DNA from: Legionellaceae bacterium
GTDB lineage: Bacteria > Pseudomonadota > Gammaproteobacteria > Legionellales > Legionellaceae
DNA length: 5,628 bases
NCBI GenBank assembly: GCA_947473535.1
Contig: CANJFK010000096.1
Coordinates: 1-5,628 of the forward strand
Direction of reading: 5' to 3'
Below are positions 1 through 5,628 of this stretch, one piece after another. The notes below the pieces were generated by a model that worked only from the letters and a program-made list of their open reading frames with translations, did no database searches and was not told the origin of the DNA. The position numbers and the translations under genes are program-made. The first letter of the stretch is position 1. Each line of letters begins with the position of its first letter.

Positions 1-43
1 GAGATCTTATGTCTCGAGTCACGTGATGGTAGCCTTTTGGCAT
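1..43 (-). CDS. IS30-family transposase, N-terminal fragment (cut by window edge)
   Basis: Only the first 14 codons are in the window, starting at the ATG at 43-41 and reading MPKGYHHVTRDIRS. From recall of the family, many IS30-family transposases begin M-x-K-G/R-Y-H-H-L/V-T followed by a helix-turn-helix that binds the terminal repeats, with a C-terminal DDE catalytic domain. Neither of those regions is visible here. The start is well supported by AAGGAG at 55-50, six bases before the ATG. The gene has the same orientation as the upstream polysaccharide genes, so operon read-through would give sense transcripts. Whether the rest of the transposase is intact cannot be judged. Confidence 0.72.
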   Translation of the reverse strand, partial: MPKGYHHVTRDIRS

Positions 44-77
44 GATAATCTCCTTGGTTCGCACCTTGAGATTATCA
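43..77 (-). promoter_or_regulatory. Hairpin overlapping the transposase ribosome binding site and start codon
   Basis: In the transposase leader, TGATAATCTC (77-68 on the minus strand) pairs perfectly with GAGATTATCA (52-43), giving a 10-bp stem with a 15-nt loop. The 3' arm contains the last three bases of the AAGGAG Shine-Dalgarno sequence (55-50) and the A of the start ATG. Folding in the mRNA would therefore restrict ribosome access. RNA hairpins that block transposase translation on read-through transcripts are known from IS10, IS50 and IS200. A similar role here is inference from position. Confidence 0.55.
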
Positions 78-94
78 ACTTTCCGTGGCTCACT

Positions 95-1309
95 CTAGCT
101 GTAGCTTAGTTTATAACCACTGTTGCACTTCGTGGTTGAAAGGGCGCTTATCAATATTACTGGAACAATAAGGAAGTAAAAAACAGACAATCCAAGACCA
201 AATTTATACTTAGTTCTAAATGGCTGCTCAACATATTTCCAAGACAAGTATGAGAAAAAAAGAGAAACCAATAGAATGAGAAGACCTATGTACGGCTCGA
301 TCTCTAACCTGAGATAATTTACGTACGCAATAATGGGCCAGTGCCATAAATATAGCGAGTATGAAATTAAACCAATAAATGCAAGCCATCGAGACGATAA
401 AAATTGATTAATCAGTATGTCGCCCGCTTTTCCTGAATAAATAAGCAACACGGCTCCAAGGCAAGGCAAAAGAGAGTAGGCGCTTGGAAAATCTGCTGGA
501 CTTAAATAATTGGCCGTATAAATAATCGACACTAATCCGATGATAGAAAGTAAATTCCCTACGATACGGGAAGGCAACTGCGACTTATTCCACGCAATAG
601 CTAAGCCTGCGCCAGAGAGAAGCTCAAAAGCCCTAGTCATGGGTAAATAGAAAACCAAACCTTCATGTGCACGAAAATGGTAGTATAAGAAATAAGAAGT
701 CCCAGCTAAGAATACCGTAACGAACAACAAGTACCCTTTGTTTAATGAATTGAATTTTTTCAATCCAATAAATAACAGAAATAACGTCAGCGGCCATACA
801 AGATAAAATTGCTCCTCGATCCCCAATGACCAAGTATGTAACAATGGCAGCGCCGCCGCGTTGGTACTGAAATAACCAACATTGATAAATTTCCAGAAAT
901 ACACATTTGAAACAGAGAGTGTTGCTGCGAGCATCGATTGAGCTACACTTAACAAATCTTCCGGTAATAAAATGAAATACCCGACGAAGGCAACAACAGC
1001 TAATACCACAGTGAATGCGGGTAAAATTCGTCTTATGCGCCGGAGATAAAAGGTTTGTAATGAAAATGTACCGGCCTCCAGCTCAGCAACAAGATGCGAA
1101 CTAATCAAATACCCTGAGATTACAAAAAAAACATCAACCCCAACAAAACCAGCCGGAACGCTAGCGCCCCAAATATGATAAAAAATCACTAGTAACACTG
1201 CGATAGCGCGCAAGCCATCAATATCTCGCCGATAGCCTAATACAATAGGCCTAGCGGCCGACTCCTTCATCGACGTTAAATTCTGTGGAATGGTAATATA
1301 GTCGGTCAT
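95..1309 (-). CDS. OafA/YrhL-type acyltransferase, 3' end replaced by an insertion sequence
   Basis: This is an integral membrane acyltransferase-3 family protein that would transfer acyl (usually acetyl) groups to a cell-surface glycan. Visible motifs are RRDIDGLRA (27-35), Tyr44-His45 in the first helix, GFVGVDVFFVISGYLIS (54-70), the YLRRIRRILP segment (88-97), LLHTWSLGIEEQFYLVWP (156-173), SYSLYLWHWP (316-325) and YVEQPFR (359-365). About ten or eleven hydrophobic segments are present. The open frame is 404 residues. Residues after about 389 (LSTTKCNSGYKLSYS) are encoded by the IS30-type end, and the TAG stop at 97-95 lies in the IS. Relatives with this layout often continue into a periplasmic SGNH domain, giving about 600-650 residues; here the frame stops just after the last membrane helix (about 371-389). 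The ATG at 1309 has only a weak purine-rich stretch upstream. Met14 is an alternative start but has no better site. The catalytic membrane domain looks intact, so partial function is possible, though pseudogene is an equally fair label. Confidence 0.85.
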   Translation of the reverse strand: MTDYITIPQNLTSMKESAARPIVLGYRRDIDGLRAIAVLLVIFYHIWGASVPAGFVGVDVFFVISGYLISSHLVAELEAGTFSLQTFYLRRIRRILPAFTVVLAVVAFVGYFILLPEDLLSVAQSMLAATLSVSNVYFWKFINVGYFSTNAAALPLLHTWSLGIEEQFYLVWPLTLFLLFIGLKKFNSLNKGYLLFVTVFLAGTSYFLYYHFRAHEGLVFYLPMTRAFELLSGAGLAIAWNKSQLPSRIVGNLLSIIGLVSIIYTANYLSPADFPSAYSLLPCLGAVLLIYSGKAGDILINQFLSSRWLAFIGLISYSLYLWHWPIIAYVNYLRLEIEPYIGLLILLVSLFFSYLSWKYVEQPFRTKYKFGLGLSVFYFLIVPVILISALSTTKCNSGYKLSYS

Positions 1310-1339
1310 ATGGGTACTCTACTCTGGGTCAACAGCAAC

Positions 1340-1342
1340 TTA
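1340..1342. repeat. TTA direct repeat, left copy, flanking the MITE-like element
   Basis: TTA here matches TTA at 1445-1447 on the other side of the palindromic element, the expected pattern for a 3-bp target-site duplication. A 4-bp reading (CTTA) is possible if the right end of the element is one base shorter. Three matching bases alone are weak evidence; the case depends on their exact placement at the ends of the inverted repeats. Confidence 0.45.
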
Positions 1343-1444
1343 GGATCGCGCCCAAATTAACTTCCTATTCTTGCATCAAATCTGAACGTATCAATCCAAT
1401 ATTCAGCGTCGCGCAAGAATAGGAAGTTAATTCGGGCGCGATCC
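1343..1444. mobile_element. Small palindromic MITE-like element
   Basis: A 102-bp stretch has long terminal inverted repeats. The left arm begins GGATCGCGCCC at 1343 and runs to TTCTTGC at 1374; the right arm runs from GCAAGAATAGG at 1413 to GCGCGATCC at 1444. The arms (32 bp, or 33 bp counting the outer A/T pair 1342-1445) match except at one position (A1354 opposite C1433), around a 38-nt centre. TTA occurs immediately outside both ends (1340-1342 and 1445-1447), as expected for a 3-bp target duplication. It has no coding capacity, so it would need a transposase supplied in trans. It sits exactly between the membrane protein stop codon and the acyltransferase. A repeated regulatory palindrome without mobility is the alternative. 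I do not recognise the parent element. Confidence 0.65.
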
Positions 1445-1447
1445 TTA
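1445..1447. repeat. TTA direct repeat, right copy, also the stop codon of the membrane protein gene
   Basis: This is the second copy of the putative target duplication. Read on the minus strand it is the TAA stop codon of the preceding gene. The insertion therefore appears to have landed on the stop codon and recreated it, leaving the encoded protein unchanged. Confidence 0.45.
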
Positions 1448-2623
1448 TCTACGCTTCATTTGTTTTTTATATAGCCAGACCAACATCGCGACAACTAAAA
1501 ATGCCGGCACATACATTGATTTTTGGCGTGCGGCAAGTCCTAAGTTGGTATTAATTAATCCCAAAAAGGCCATACCAACAATAAAGAATGAGAAACATAG
1601 TTTCACTGGTTCAATTTTATTTTTTAGTATTTTAAAGATTTTCCTATCTTTCCAAAATGTATAAAGTAAGTACACTAAAACAGCGTTTTCAAACGAAGCA
1701 AACAGACCCGTCAGGTTATGTGCAAAAACAAACAACGGCATAGTCAAATTCATTGTAAAACTATAAGGTAACAGTAATACAACGATGATTGGATTAGTTG
1801 ACAACATAGGAAAAGTAGTCCCAACATTAAGCAGCCCCTGTTGCCTAGTTGCTCTAGCTGCAATATCTGCTATTTCAATACTAGTCATTCCTCCTTGCGC
1901 AGTTCCAACCCAATGAGCCACAAAATAAAGGACTGGTAAACTACAAAGGATTAATATAACACGAAAACCTGACAATTTGGTTATGCCTTTAAACGTTGAA
2001 AGAAAATAAGCGCCCACAAAAATCATTAGTAAATAAGGGCGGATCAGGGTTAGGAATAGGATAGAAAACACTAAGTTAATAACCATCATGGCACTTTTTT
2101 CTTTCTGATAAAGCACTTGATTCAATGACAACAAAATTAAAGGAATCAGAAAAAAGCACAATGAATCTTTGCCTATACCTGCTGTAAAAAATAAATAAGA
2201 AGGCCAACACATCAGGACAAGAGCGGGGAACGTATATTTTTGATTGCTAATATTTAACCGCTGCGCCAATTGTATGTAAAGCAAGTACCATAATATACTA
2301 CCGAGAAAGGCAAAGGCCGAAAAAAAATAAACCGTGCCAATATATGAATCCCCGGTGAAAAACTTCCGAACGTACCAAACTATGTTGAATACAAAACTGG
2401 TGTTAAAGCCATTAAATCTAGGTGTCGCATTTGGGAAAAATTGAACCAGCGAATCGGTTAGCATTAAAGAATACACAAACGTTCCGATATAATGCCCCAC
2501 CCAGCAGATCAAAATAACGATCAACGTTTTTTGATATAGGGGCGAATAAAGACGATAGCACCATATACCAATGAACAACGCAAGCAGATAAAACAACATC
2601 CCCAACAATAAACCTTCTAACAT
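1445..2623 (-). CDS. Polytopic membrane protein, candidate polysaccharide polymerase (Wzy-like)
   Basis: This 392-residue protein is almost entirely hydrophobic, with about ten to twelve predicted membrane segments (roughly 1-22, 31-53, 96-119, 130-149, 153-168, 178-210, 220-238, 275-300, 305-320, 341-358, 368-386). Longer polar stretches lie at about 54-95 and 239-272. Noticeable polar motifs near membranes are AGIGKDSLCFF (148-158), IRPYLL (194-199) and NLGLAARQKSMYVP (360-373), with basic ends such as YKKQMKRR at the C-terminus. Size, topology and position among glycosyltransferase, amidotransferase and acyltransferase genes fit a Wzy/EpsG-like repeat-unit polymerase in the inner membrane. 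These families diverge so far in sequence that this is inference, and a transporter of another kind is possible. The ATG at 2623 follows AAGGG at 2637-2633 by nine bases, and that site overlaps the TAA stop of the upstream amidotransferase gene, so translation is probably coupled. The stop codon TAA is part of the TTA repeat bordering the palindromic element. Confidence 0.75.
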   Translation of the reverse strand: MLEGLLLGMLFYLLALFIGIWCYRLYSPLYQKTLIVILICWVGHYIGTFVYSLMLTDSLVQFFPNATPRFNGFNTSFVFNIVWYVRKFFTGDSYIGTVYFFSAFAFLGSILWYLLYIQLAQRLNISNQKYTFPALVLMCWPSYLFFTAGIGKDSLCFFLIPLILLSLNQVLYQKEKSAMMVINLVFSILFLTLIRPYLLMIFVGAYFLSTFKGITKLSGFRVILILCSLPVLYFVAHWVGTAQGGMTSIEIADIAARATRQQGLLNVGTTFPMLSTNPIIVVLLLPYSFTMNLTMPLFVFAHNLTGLFASFENAVLVYLLYTFWKDRKIFKILKNKIEPVKLCFSFFIVGMAFLGLINTNLGLAARQKSMYVPAFLVVAMLVWLYKKQMKRR

Positions 2624-2632
2624 CTTAATAAA

Positions 2633-2637
2633 CCCTT
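2633..2637 (-). promoter_or_regulatory. Ribosome binding site overlapping the upstream stop codon
   Basis: AAGGG on the minus strand lies nine bases before the ATG at 2623 and shares two bases with the TAA stop of the amidotransferase gene (2638-2636). This supports the chosen start of the membrane protein and suggests that its translation is coupled to that of the amidotransferase. Confidence 0.55.
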
Positions 2638-4579
2638 ATTGATAATTAACCTCTAGCCAAGCCTGGAACATCAACACATCCCATAATAAATATTGCCAAT
2701 TGCAACGGCCACTTAAATGTTCTTTCCATTTTTTTTGAACCATGGCAGGGTCGAAAAAACCTTCCTGTTTAAGACGCTGTTGATCGAGCAATGCCTCAGC
2801 CCACTCTCGCAGTGGGCCTCGCAACCAATTATCGATTGGCACGCCAAACCCCATTTTTGGTCGCTCAATTAATTTTTTTGGTACATGCTTATATAGCACT
2901 TCACGCAATACCCATTTTCCAACACCTTTGCGTAACTTATAATTTAACGGAAGCGACCAGGCAAATTCGACGACACGGTGATCCAAAAAAGGAACCCGTG
3001 TCTCTAACGATACGCCCATAGCAGCACGATCCACTTTCACCAAAACATCATCTGGCAAATACGTAAGCATATCGAGTGCCATCATTTGTTCTATATCTGA
3101 ATTTGTATTCGGTTGCGCTTCACCATTCATCAATAAGGTTAACGGCTCAGTGGCGCCTAGGACCAAACTGGCAGGATTCTGCCAATGAGAGACCACCCCA
3201 CGATACAGCTCTTGTGCCGTTGAACTAGCCAAAACGCTAGCCCCTTTGTGAAGTTTGTCACCCATGCTCACCATGCCATATCGGCTGGGCAGTAGTTTCA
3301 TTAATGGTCTCGCGATTTGACTCAACGTTGCTGGTGATACTGACGTAATGCAGCTGGCCATCGTACGTCTCAGCCCCAGGGGCAACTTTGACAAGTTATT
3401 CCATAAGCGATTGACCATAAGATAGCGATTATAACCACAAAAAAGCTCATCGCCGCCATCACCAGACAAAGAGACCGTGACTTGCTGCTTGGCTAACTGC
3501 GACACTAAAAATGTAGGGATTTGCGACGAATCAGCAAACGGTTCATCATAAAGTTCAGCCAACCGTGGAATAACATTAAATGCATCGTTGGAGCTTACAT
3601 ACAATTCGGTATGATCCGTTCCTAAGTGCTGGGCCACGGCTTTCGCATGCTGTGCTTCATTATATTGCTGCTCATTATAACCAATTGAAAATGAACGAAC
3701 TGGCTGATTTGATCGAGATTGCATCAAAGCAACTATCGTTGATGAGTCCACTCCGCCGGAAAGAAATGCTCCAACCGGAACATCCGCCATCATCTGCAAA
3801 CCAATGGCGTCATGAAGAATATCTTCAAGCGCTAAAACTGCGTCCTGTTCTGAGCCAATAAATCGTGTACGAAAACTTTCTTCTATAACTTGCTTACCAG
3901 ACCAATAGCTCGTTATCGCAGGCTCCGGGTTATGGCGTGATACGGATAACAACGAGCCTGGCATTAATTTATGTATGCCCTGCCAAATACAATAAGGCGC
4001 TGGAATCGTATTGTGGCGCATAAACACGGCTAACGCATCACGATTAATATTCGCATGAAAGGCTGGATGTGACTTAAGTGCCTTTAATTCAGAGCCAAAT
4101 AGAAAGTTATCTTGTTGCCAACCATAATAAAGAGGCTTTTCACCCAATCTATCCCGACCTAGGGTTAATACTTGCTCATGCTTATCCCAAACTGCAAAAG
4201 CAAACATCCCTACTGTACGCTCTGTGGTTGCTTGAATACCCCACGCATCAAACCCAGCAAGTAGTGTTTCGGTATCAGATTGTCCACGCCAGCTCGATGA
4301 AGCACCCAGTTCTTGACGAATTGCTTTATGATTATAAATTTCACCATTAAATGCGAGCACATATCGGCCAGAAAATGAGCTCATCGGTTGATGACCTAGC
4401 GGTGAAAGATCCACAATAGATAAACGCCGATGTCCCAAACCAATTTGCATAGTTTGGTCAAACCATACCCCTGAATCATCTGGTCCGCGATGAGTAATAC
4501 GATCGGTCATTTTTTGTAAAATTGCTTCAGCCGCTTCGTGATCAAAATGACCACCTAAAAATCCAGTAAACCCACACAT
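2636..4579 (-). CDS. asnB: Glutamine-hydrolysing asparagine synthetase-like amidotransferase (AsnB family)
   Basis: This complete 647-residue cytoplasmic enzyme transfers the amide of glutamine to an acid activated with ATP. The N-terminal class II glutaminase domain (about 1-195) begins MCGFTG, with Cys2 as the nucleophile, followed by THRGPDDSG (29-37), GHRRLSIVD (49-57), FNGEIYN (77-83) and SDTETLL (101-107). The synthetase domain (about 240-640) has the PPi-loop SGGVDSS (274-280), SLSGDGGDELFCGYNRY (370-386), and LPDDVLVKVDRAAMG with SLETRVPFLDHR (508-535). All expected catalytic motifs are present, so it should be active. The length matches the long bacterial AsnB group common in polysaccharide loci. 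Relatives there, such as WbpS and WbmE, are linked to amidation of uronic-acid sugars in O-antigens. Free asparagine synthesis is the alternative, and sequence alone does not decide. The ATG at 4579 must be right because Cys2 has to be exposed by methionine removal; a GGAG lies about ten bases upstream. The gap to the next gene is 12 bp. Confidence 0.95.
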   Translation of the reverse strand: MCGFTGFLGGHFDHEAAEAILQKMTDRITHRGPDDSGVWFDQTMQIGLGHRRLSIVDLSPLGHQPMSSFSGRYVLAFNGEIYNHKAIRQELGASSSWRGQSDTETLLAGFDAWGIQATTERTVGMFAFAVWDKHEQVLTLGRDRLGEKPLYYGWQQDNFLFGSELKALKSHPAFHANINRDALAVFMRHNTIPAPYCIWQGIHKLMPGSLLSVSRHNPEPAITSYWSGKQVIEESFRTRFIGSEQDAVLALEDILHDAIGLQMMADVPVGAFLSGGVDSSTIVALMQSRSNQPVRSFSIGYNEQQYNEAQHAKAVAQHLGTDHTELYVSSNDAFNVIPRLAELYDEPFADSSQIPTFLVSQLAKQQVTVSLSGDGGDELFCGYNRYLMVNRLWNNLSKLPLGLRRTMASCITSVSPATLSQIARPLMKLLPSRYGMVSMGDKLHKGASVLASSTAQELYRGVVSHWQNPASLVLGATEPLTLLMNGEAQPNTNSDIEQMMALDMLTYLPDDVLVKVDRAAMGVSLETRVPFLDHRVVEFAWSLPLNYKLRKGVGKWVLREVLYKHVPKKLIERPKMGFGVPIDNWLRGPLREWAEALLDQQRLKQEGFFDPAMVQKKWKEHLSGRCNWQYLLWDVLMFQAWLEVNYQ

Positions 4580-4626
4580 TAGCCTATTTCTCCGGTAAAC
4601 AACTTTAATTTCTGACTCGGCATAAA
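4580..4626. other. Short intergenic gap between glycosyltransferase and asnB
   Basis: This gap of 47 bp holds only the modest ribosome binding site of the amidotransferase gene (GGAG about ten bases before its ATG). I see no terminator-like hairpin with a T-tract and no clear promoter, which is consistent with cotranscription of the two genes. Confidence 0.5.
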
Positions 4627-5628
4627 CTAATCGCGAATTGCAAAGCAGGATGTGTTGCGCGATGTCGGATTTTCCAACACGTAACGATAAAGATCCTCAA
4701 ACCGCTCCATTGCCTTCTTCACAGTAAAGTTTGCTGCAATACGATCATGGGCTCGCTCGCCAAATTCAATTTGTTCATCAGGTGTTAAATTTAACAACGT
4801 TAAAACACCATTTGCTAACGCTGGCGAATTTTTACTCGGAACAATAACACCACAGTCACCTAATAGAAAAGCAGCATCACCCACATCGGTAGTAACACAT
4901 AATTTACGCATGGCCATCGCTTCACCCAAAACATTAGGAAAACCCTCTGTAATCGATGACAAACAGAATACATTCATTGCCGCTAGGCATATTGACACAT
5001 CATGTCGCTGACCCAAAAGAATAAACCGCTCGGAGAAACCAGTTGCGTCTATCCAAGACTTTAGTTCAACGTTTTTATTATCAATATTACGACCCACCAT
5101 TAAAAAACGCGCAAACGGCATTTGGGCCGCAATGATACTCGCGGCCTGAACAAAATTATAGTGGTCTTTATCGCGATCAAAACGCCCAAGTATACCAACC
5201 ACGTTATCTATCGATTGAATGGCACAAGATGTTCGTAAAGCCTGTACTTCTTCAGACGAGGCTGATAAAGCCTGAAGATCAAACCCATTTGAAATGACAA
5301 CCATTTTTTTTTCAAAATAGCCCAGTTTCACATGAGATTTTCGCGAATGGTCTGCAACGCAAACAATCACTTTAGGTATCCATTTTGATAACTTAGCACA
5401 CAACCTGCGGATATAAATTGTTCTTTTATTATATATTTCCGACGCGCGGATACCCCAAATTATATGTTTACAACCAGCCAATCGCCCAATGATTCCACCC
5501 AATAAATCAGCATGATACATCCAGGTTTGAATAATATCTGGTTTTAACGAACGAATTGTTTTATATAATCGCCAAGCTCCTAGGACTGAGCTATTTTGCG
5601 AACCAATTTCTATCGCATACACGTCAAC
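4627..5628 (-). CDS. GT4-family glycosyltransferase, N-terminus beyond the window
   Basis: The frame is open to the right edge, so the true start lies outside; the in-frame GTG at 5622-5620 is internal, not a start. About 330 residues are visible, and roughly 50 N-terminal residues of the first Rossmann domain seem to be missing compared with the usual 370-390. Numbering from that GTG, the N-terminal domain shows PDIIQTWMYHADLLGG (28-43) and VISNGFD (109-115). The nucleotide-sugar-binding GT-B domain shows VVGILGRFDRDKDH (141-154), FLMVGRN (173-179), LLGQRHDV (202-209) and the EX7E motif EGFPNVLGE (226-234; bases 4947-4921), followed by DVGDAAFLLGDCGVIV (246-261). This is a retaining, cytoplasmic or membrane-associated glycosyltransferase acting on a lipid-linked glycan precursor. 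Donor and acceptor cannot be read from the sequence. It lies 47 bp upstream of the amidotransferase gene in the same direction, probably in one operon. A run of nine A residues occurs in the coding strand at 5312-5304. Confidence 0.92.
   Translation of the reverse strand, partial: VDVYAIEIGSQNSSVLGAWRLYKTIRSLKPDIIQTWMYHADLLGGIIGRLAGCKHIIWGIRASEIYNKRTIYIRRLCAKLSKWIPKVIVCVADHSRKSHVKLGYFEKKMVVISNGFDLQALSASSEEVQALRTSCAIQSIDNVVGILGRFDRDKDHYNFVQAASIIAAQMPFARFLMVGRNIDNKNVELKSWIDATGFSERFILLGQRHDVSICLAAMNVFCLSSITEGFPNVLGEAMAMRKLCVTTDVGDAAFLLGDCGVIVPSKNSPALANGVLTLLNLTPDEQIEFGERAHDRIAANFTVKKAMERFEDLYRYVLENPTSRNTSCFAIRD

Larger units (their letters stand above)
1..142 (-). mobile_element. IS30-family insertion sequence, left part only (runs off the window)
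   Basis: This is the 5' end of an insertion sequence, read on the minus strand. It is recognised by three things: the transposase start at 43, whose N-terminus MPKGYHHVTRD is typical of IS30-family transposases; a strong ribosome binding site; and an untranslated leader of about 95 bp beginning with a terminal-repeat-like sequence (TTTCAACCACGAAGTGCAAC on the minus strand, near 141-122). A small internal inverted repeat, AACCAC/GTGGTT, lies at 115-120 and 132-137. The outer boundary is inferred from where the acyltransferase protein stops looking like its family, near residues 389-390 (140-145). It could be off by a few bases, because the other end and the target duplication are outside the window. 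Family assignment rests on 14 residues plus the leader, so it is likely but not proven. Confidence 0.72.

Noticed and set aside
111..141. TATAAA near 114-109 as the -10 box of a transposase promoter paired with TTTCAA at 141-136.
   Set aside because: The spacing is about 20 bases and the -35 match is poor, so I could not support a promoter.
1342..1445. The palindrome between the membrane protein and acyltransferase genes as an ordinary intrinsic terminator.
   Set aside because: The stem is far longer than usual, the loop is 38 nt, neither side is followed by a T-tract, and the flanking TTA repeats point to insertion instead.
2791..4350. Open frames of 76-93 codons on the plus strand opposite the amidotransferase gene.
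   Set aside because: They lie wholly within a strongly conserved AsnB-family gene on the other strand, have no recognisable motifs or convincing ribosome binding sites, and are best explained as antisense shadows.
5620..5622. GTG as the start codon of the glycosyltransferase.
   Set aside because: The frame stays open to the window edge, and a start here would lack the first strand-helix units of the N-terminal GT-B domain.

Overview
The window is a stretch of a bacterial surface-polysaccharide (O-antigen, capsule or exopolysaccharide) locus that has been remodelled by mobile DNA. Base composition is moderately AT-rich, all genes are on the minus strand, and AAGGAG/AAGGG-type ribosome binding sites are visible. 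The protein families fit a Gram-negative proteobacterium, possibly gammaproteobacterial. Nothing in the window fixes the genus, so this assignment is tentative.

In the direction of transcription (high to low coordinates) the layout is as follows. A GT4-type glycosyltransferase lacks its N-terminus at the right window edge (stop at 4627). A complete glutamine-dependent asparagine synthetase-like amidotransferase follows (4579-2636). Next is a polytopic membrane protein with Wzy-like polymerase character (2623-1445). A 102-bp palindromic, MITE-like element (1343-1444) flanked by TTA repeats comes next. An OafA-type acyltransferase (1309 to about 143) has lost its 3' part to an insertion sequence. 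The end of that IS30-family element (about 142 to 1) carries the first 14 codons of its transposase, which run off the left edge.

The four host genes probably formed one operon. The gap between the amidotransferase and the membrane protein is 12 bp, and the ribosome binding site of the second overlaps the stop codon of the first. Removing the small palindromic element would leave about 30 bp between the membrane protein and the acyltransferase. Together the genes suggest glycan assembly: the glycosyltransferase adds a sugar, the AsnB-like enzyme may amidate a sugar acid or supply asparagine, the membrane protein may polymerise repeat units, and the acyltransferase would O-acetylate the glycan.

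The acyltransferase keeps its whole membrane acyltransferase domain, but the frame ends just after the last membrane helix. A periplasmic SGNH domain would normally follow there in two-domain relatives. Transcription from the operon would run into the transposase in the sense direction. A 10-bp hairpin just before the transposase start codon, covering half of its Shine-Dalgarno sequence, looks suited to keeping such read-through transcripts silent. No RNA genes, CRISPR arrays or convincing intrinsic terminators were seen. I did not find a wholly new system; the mobile-element architecture is the most interesting part.
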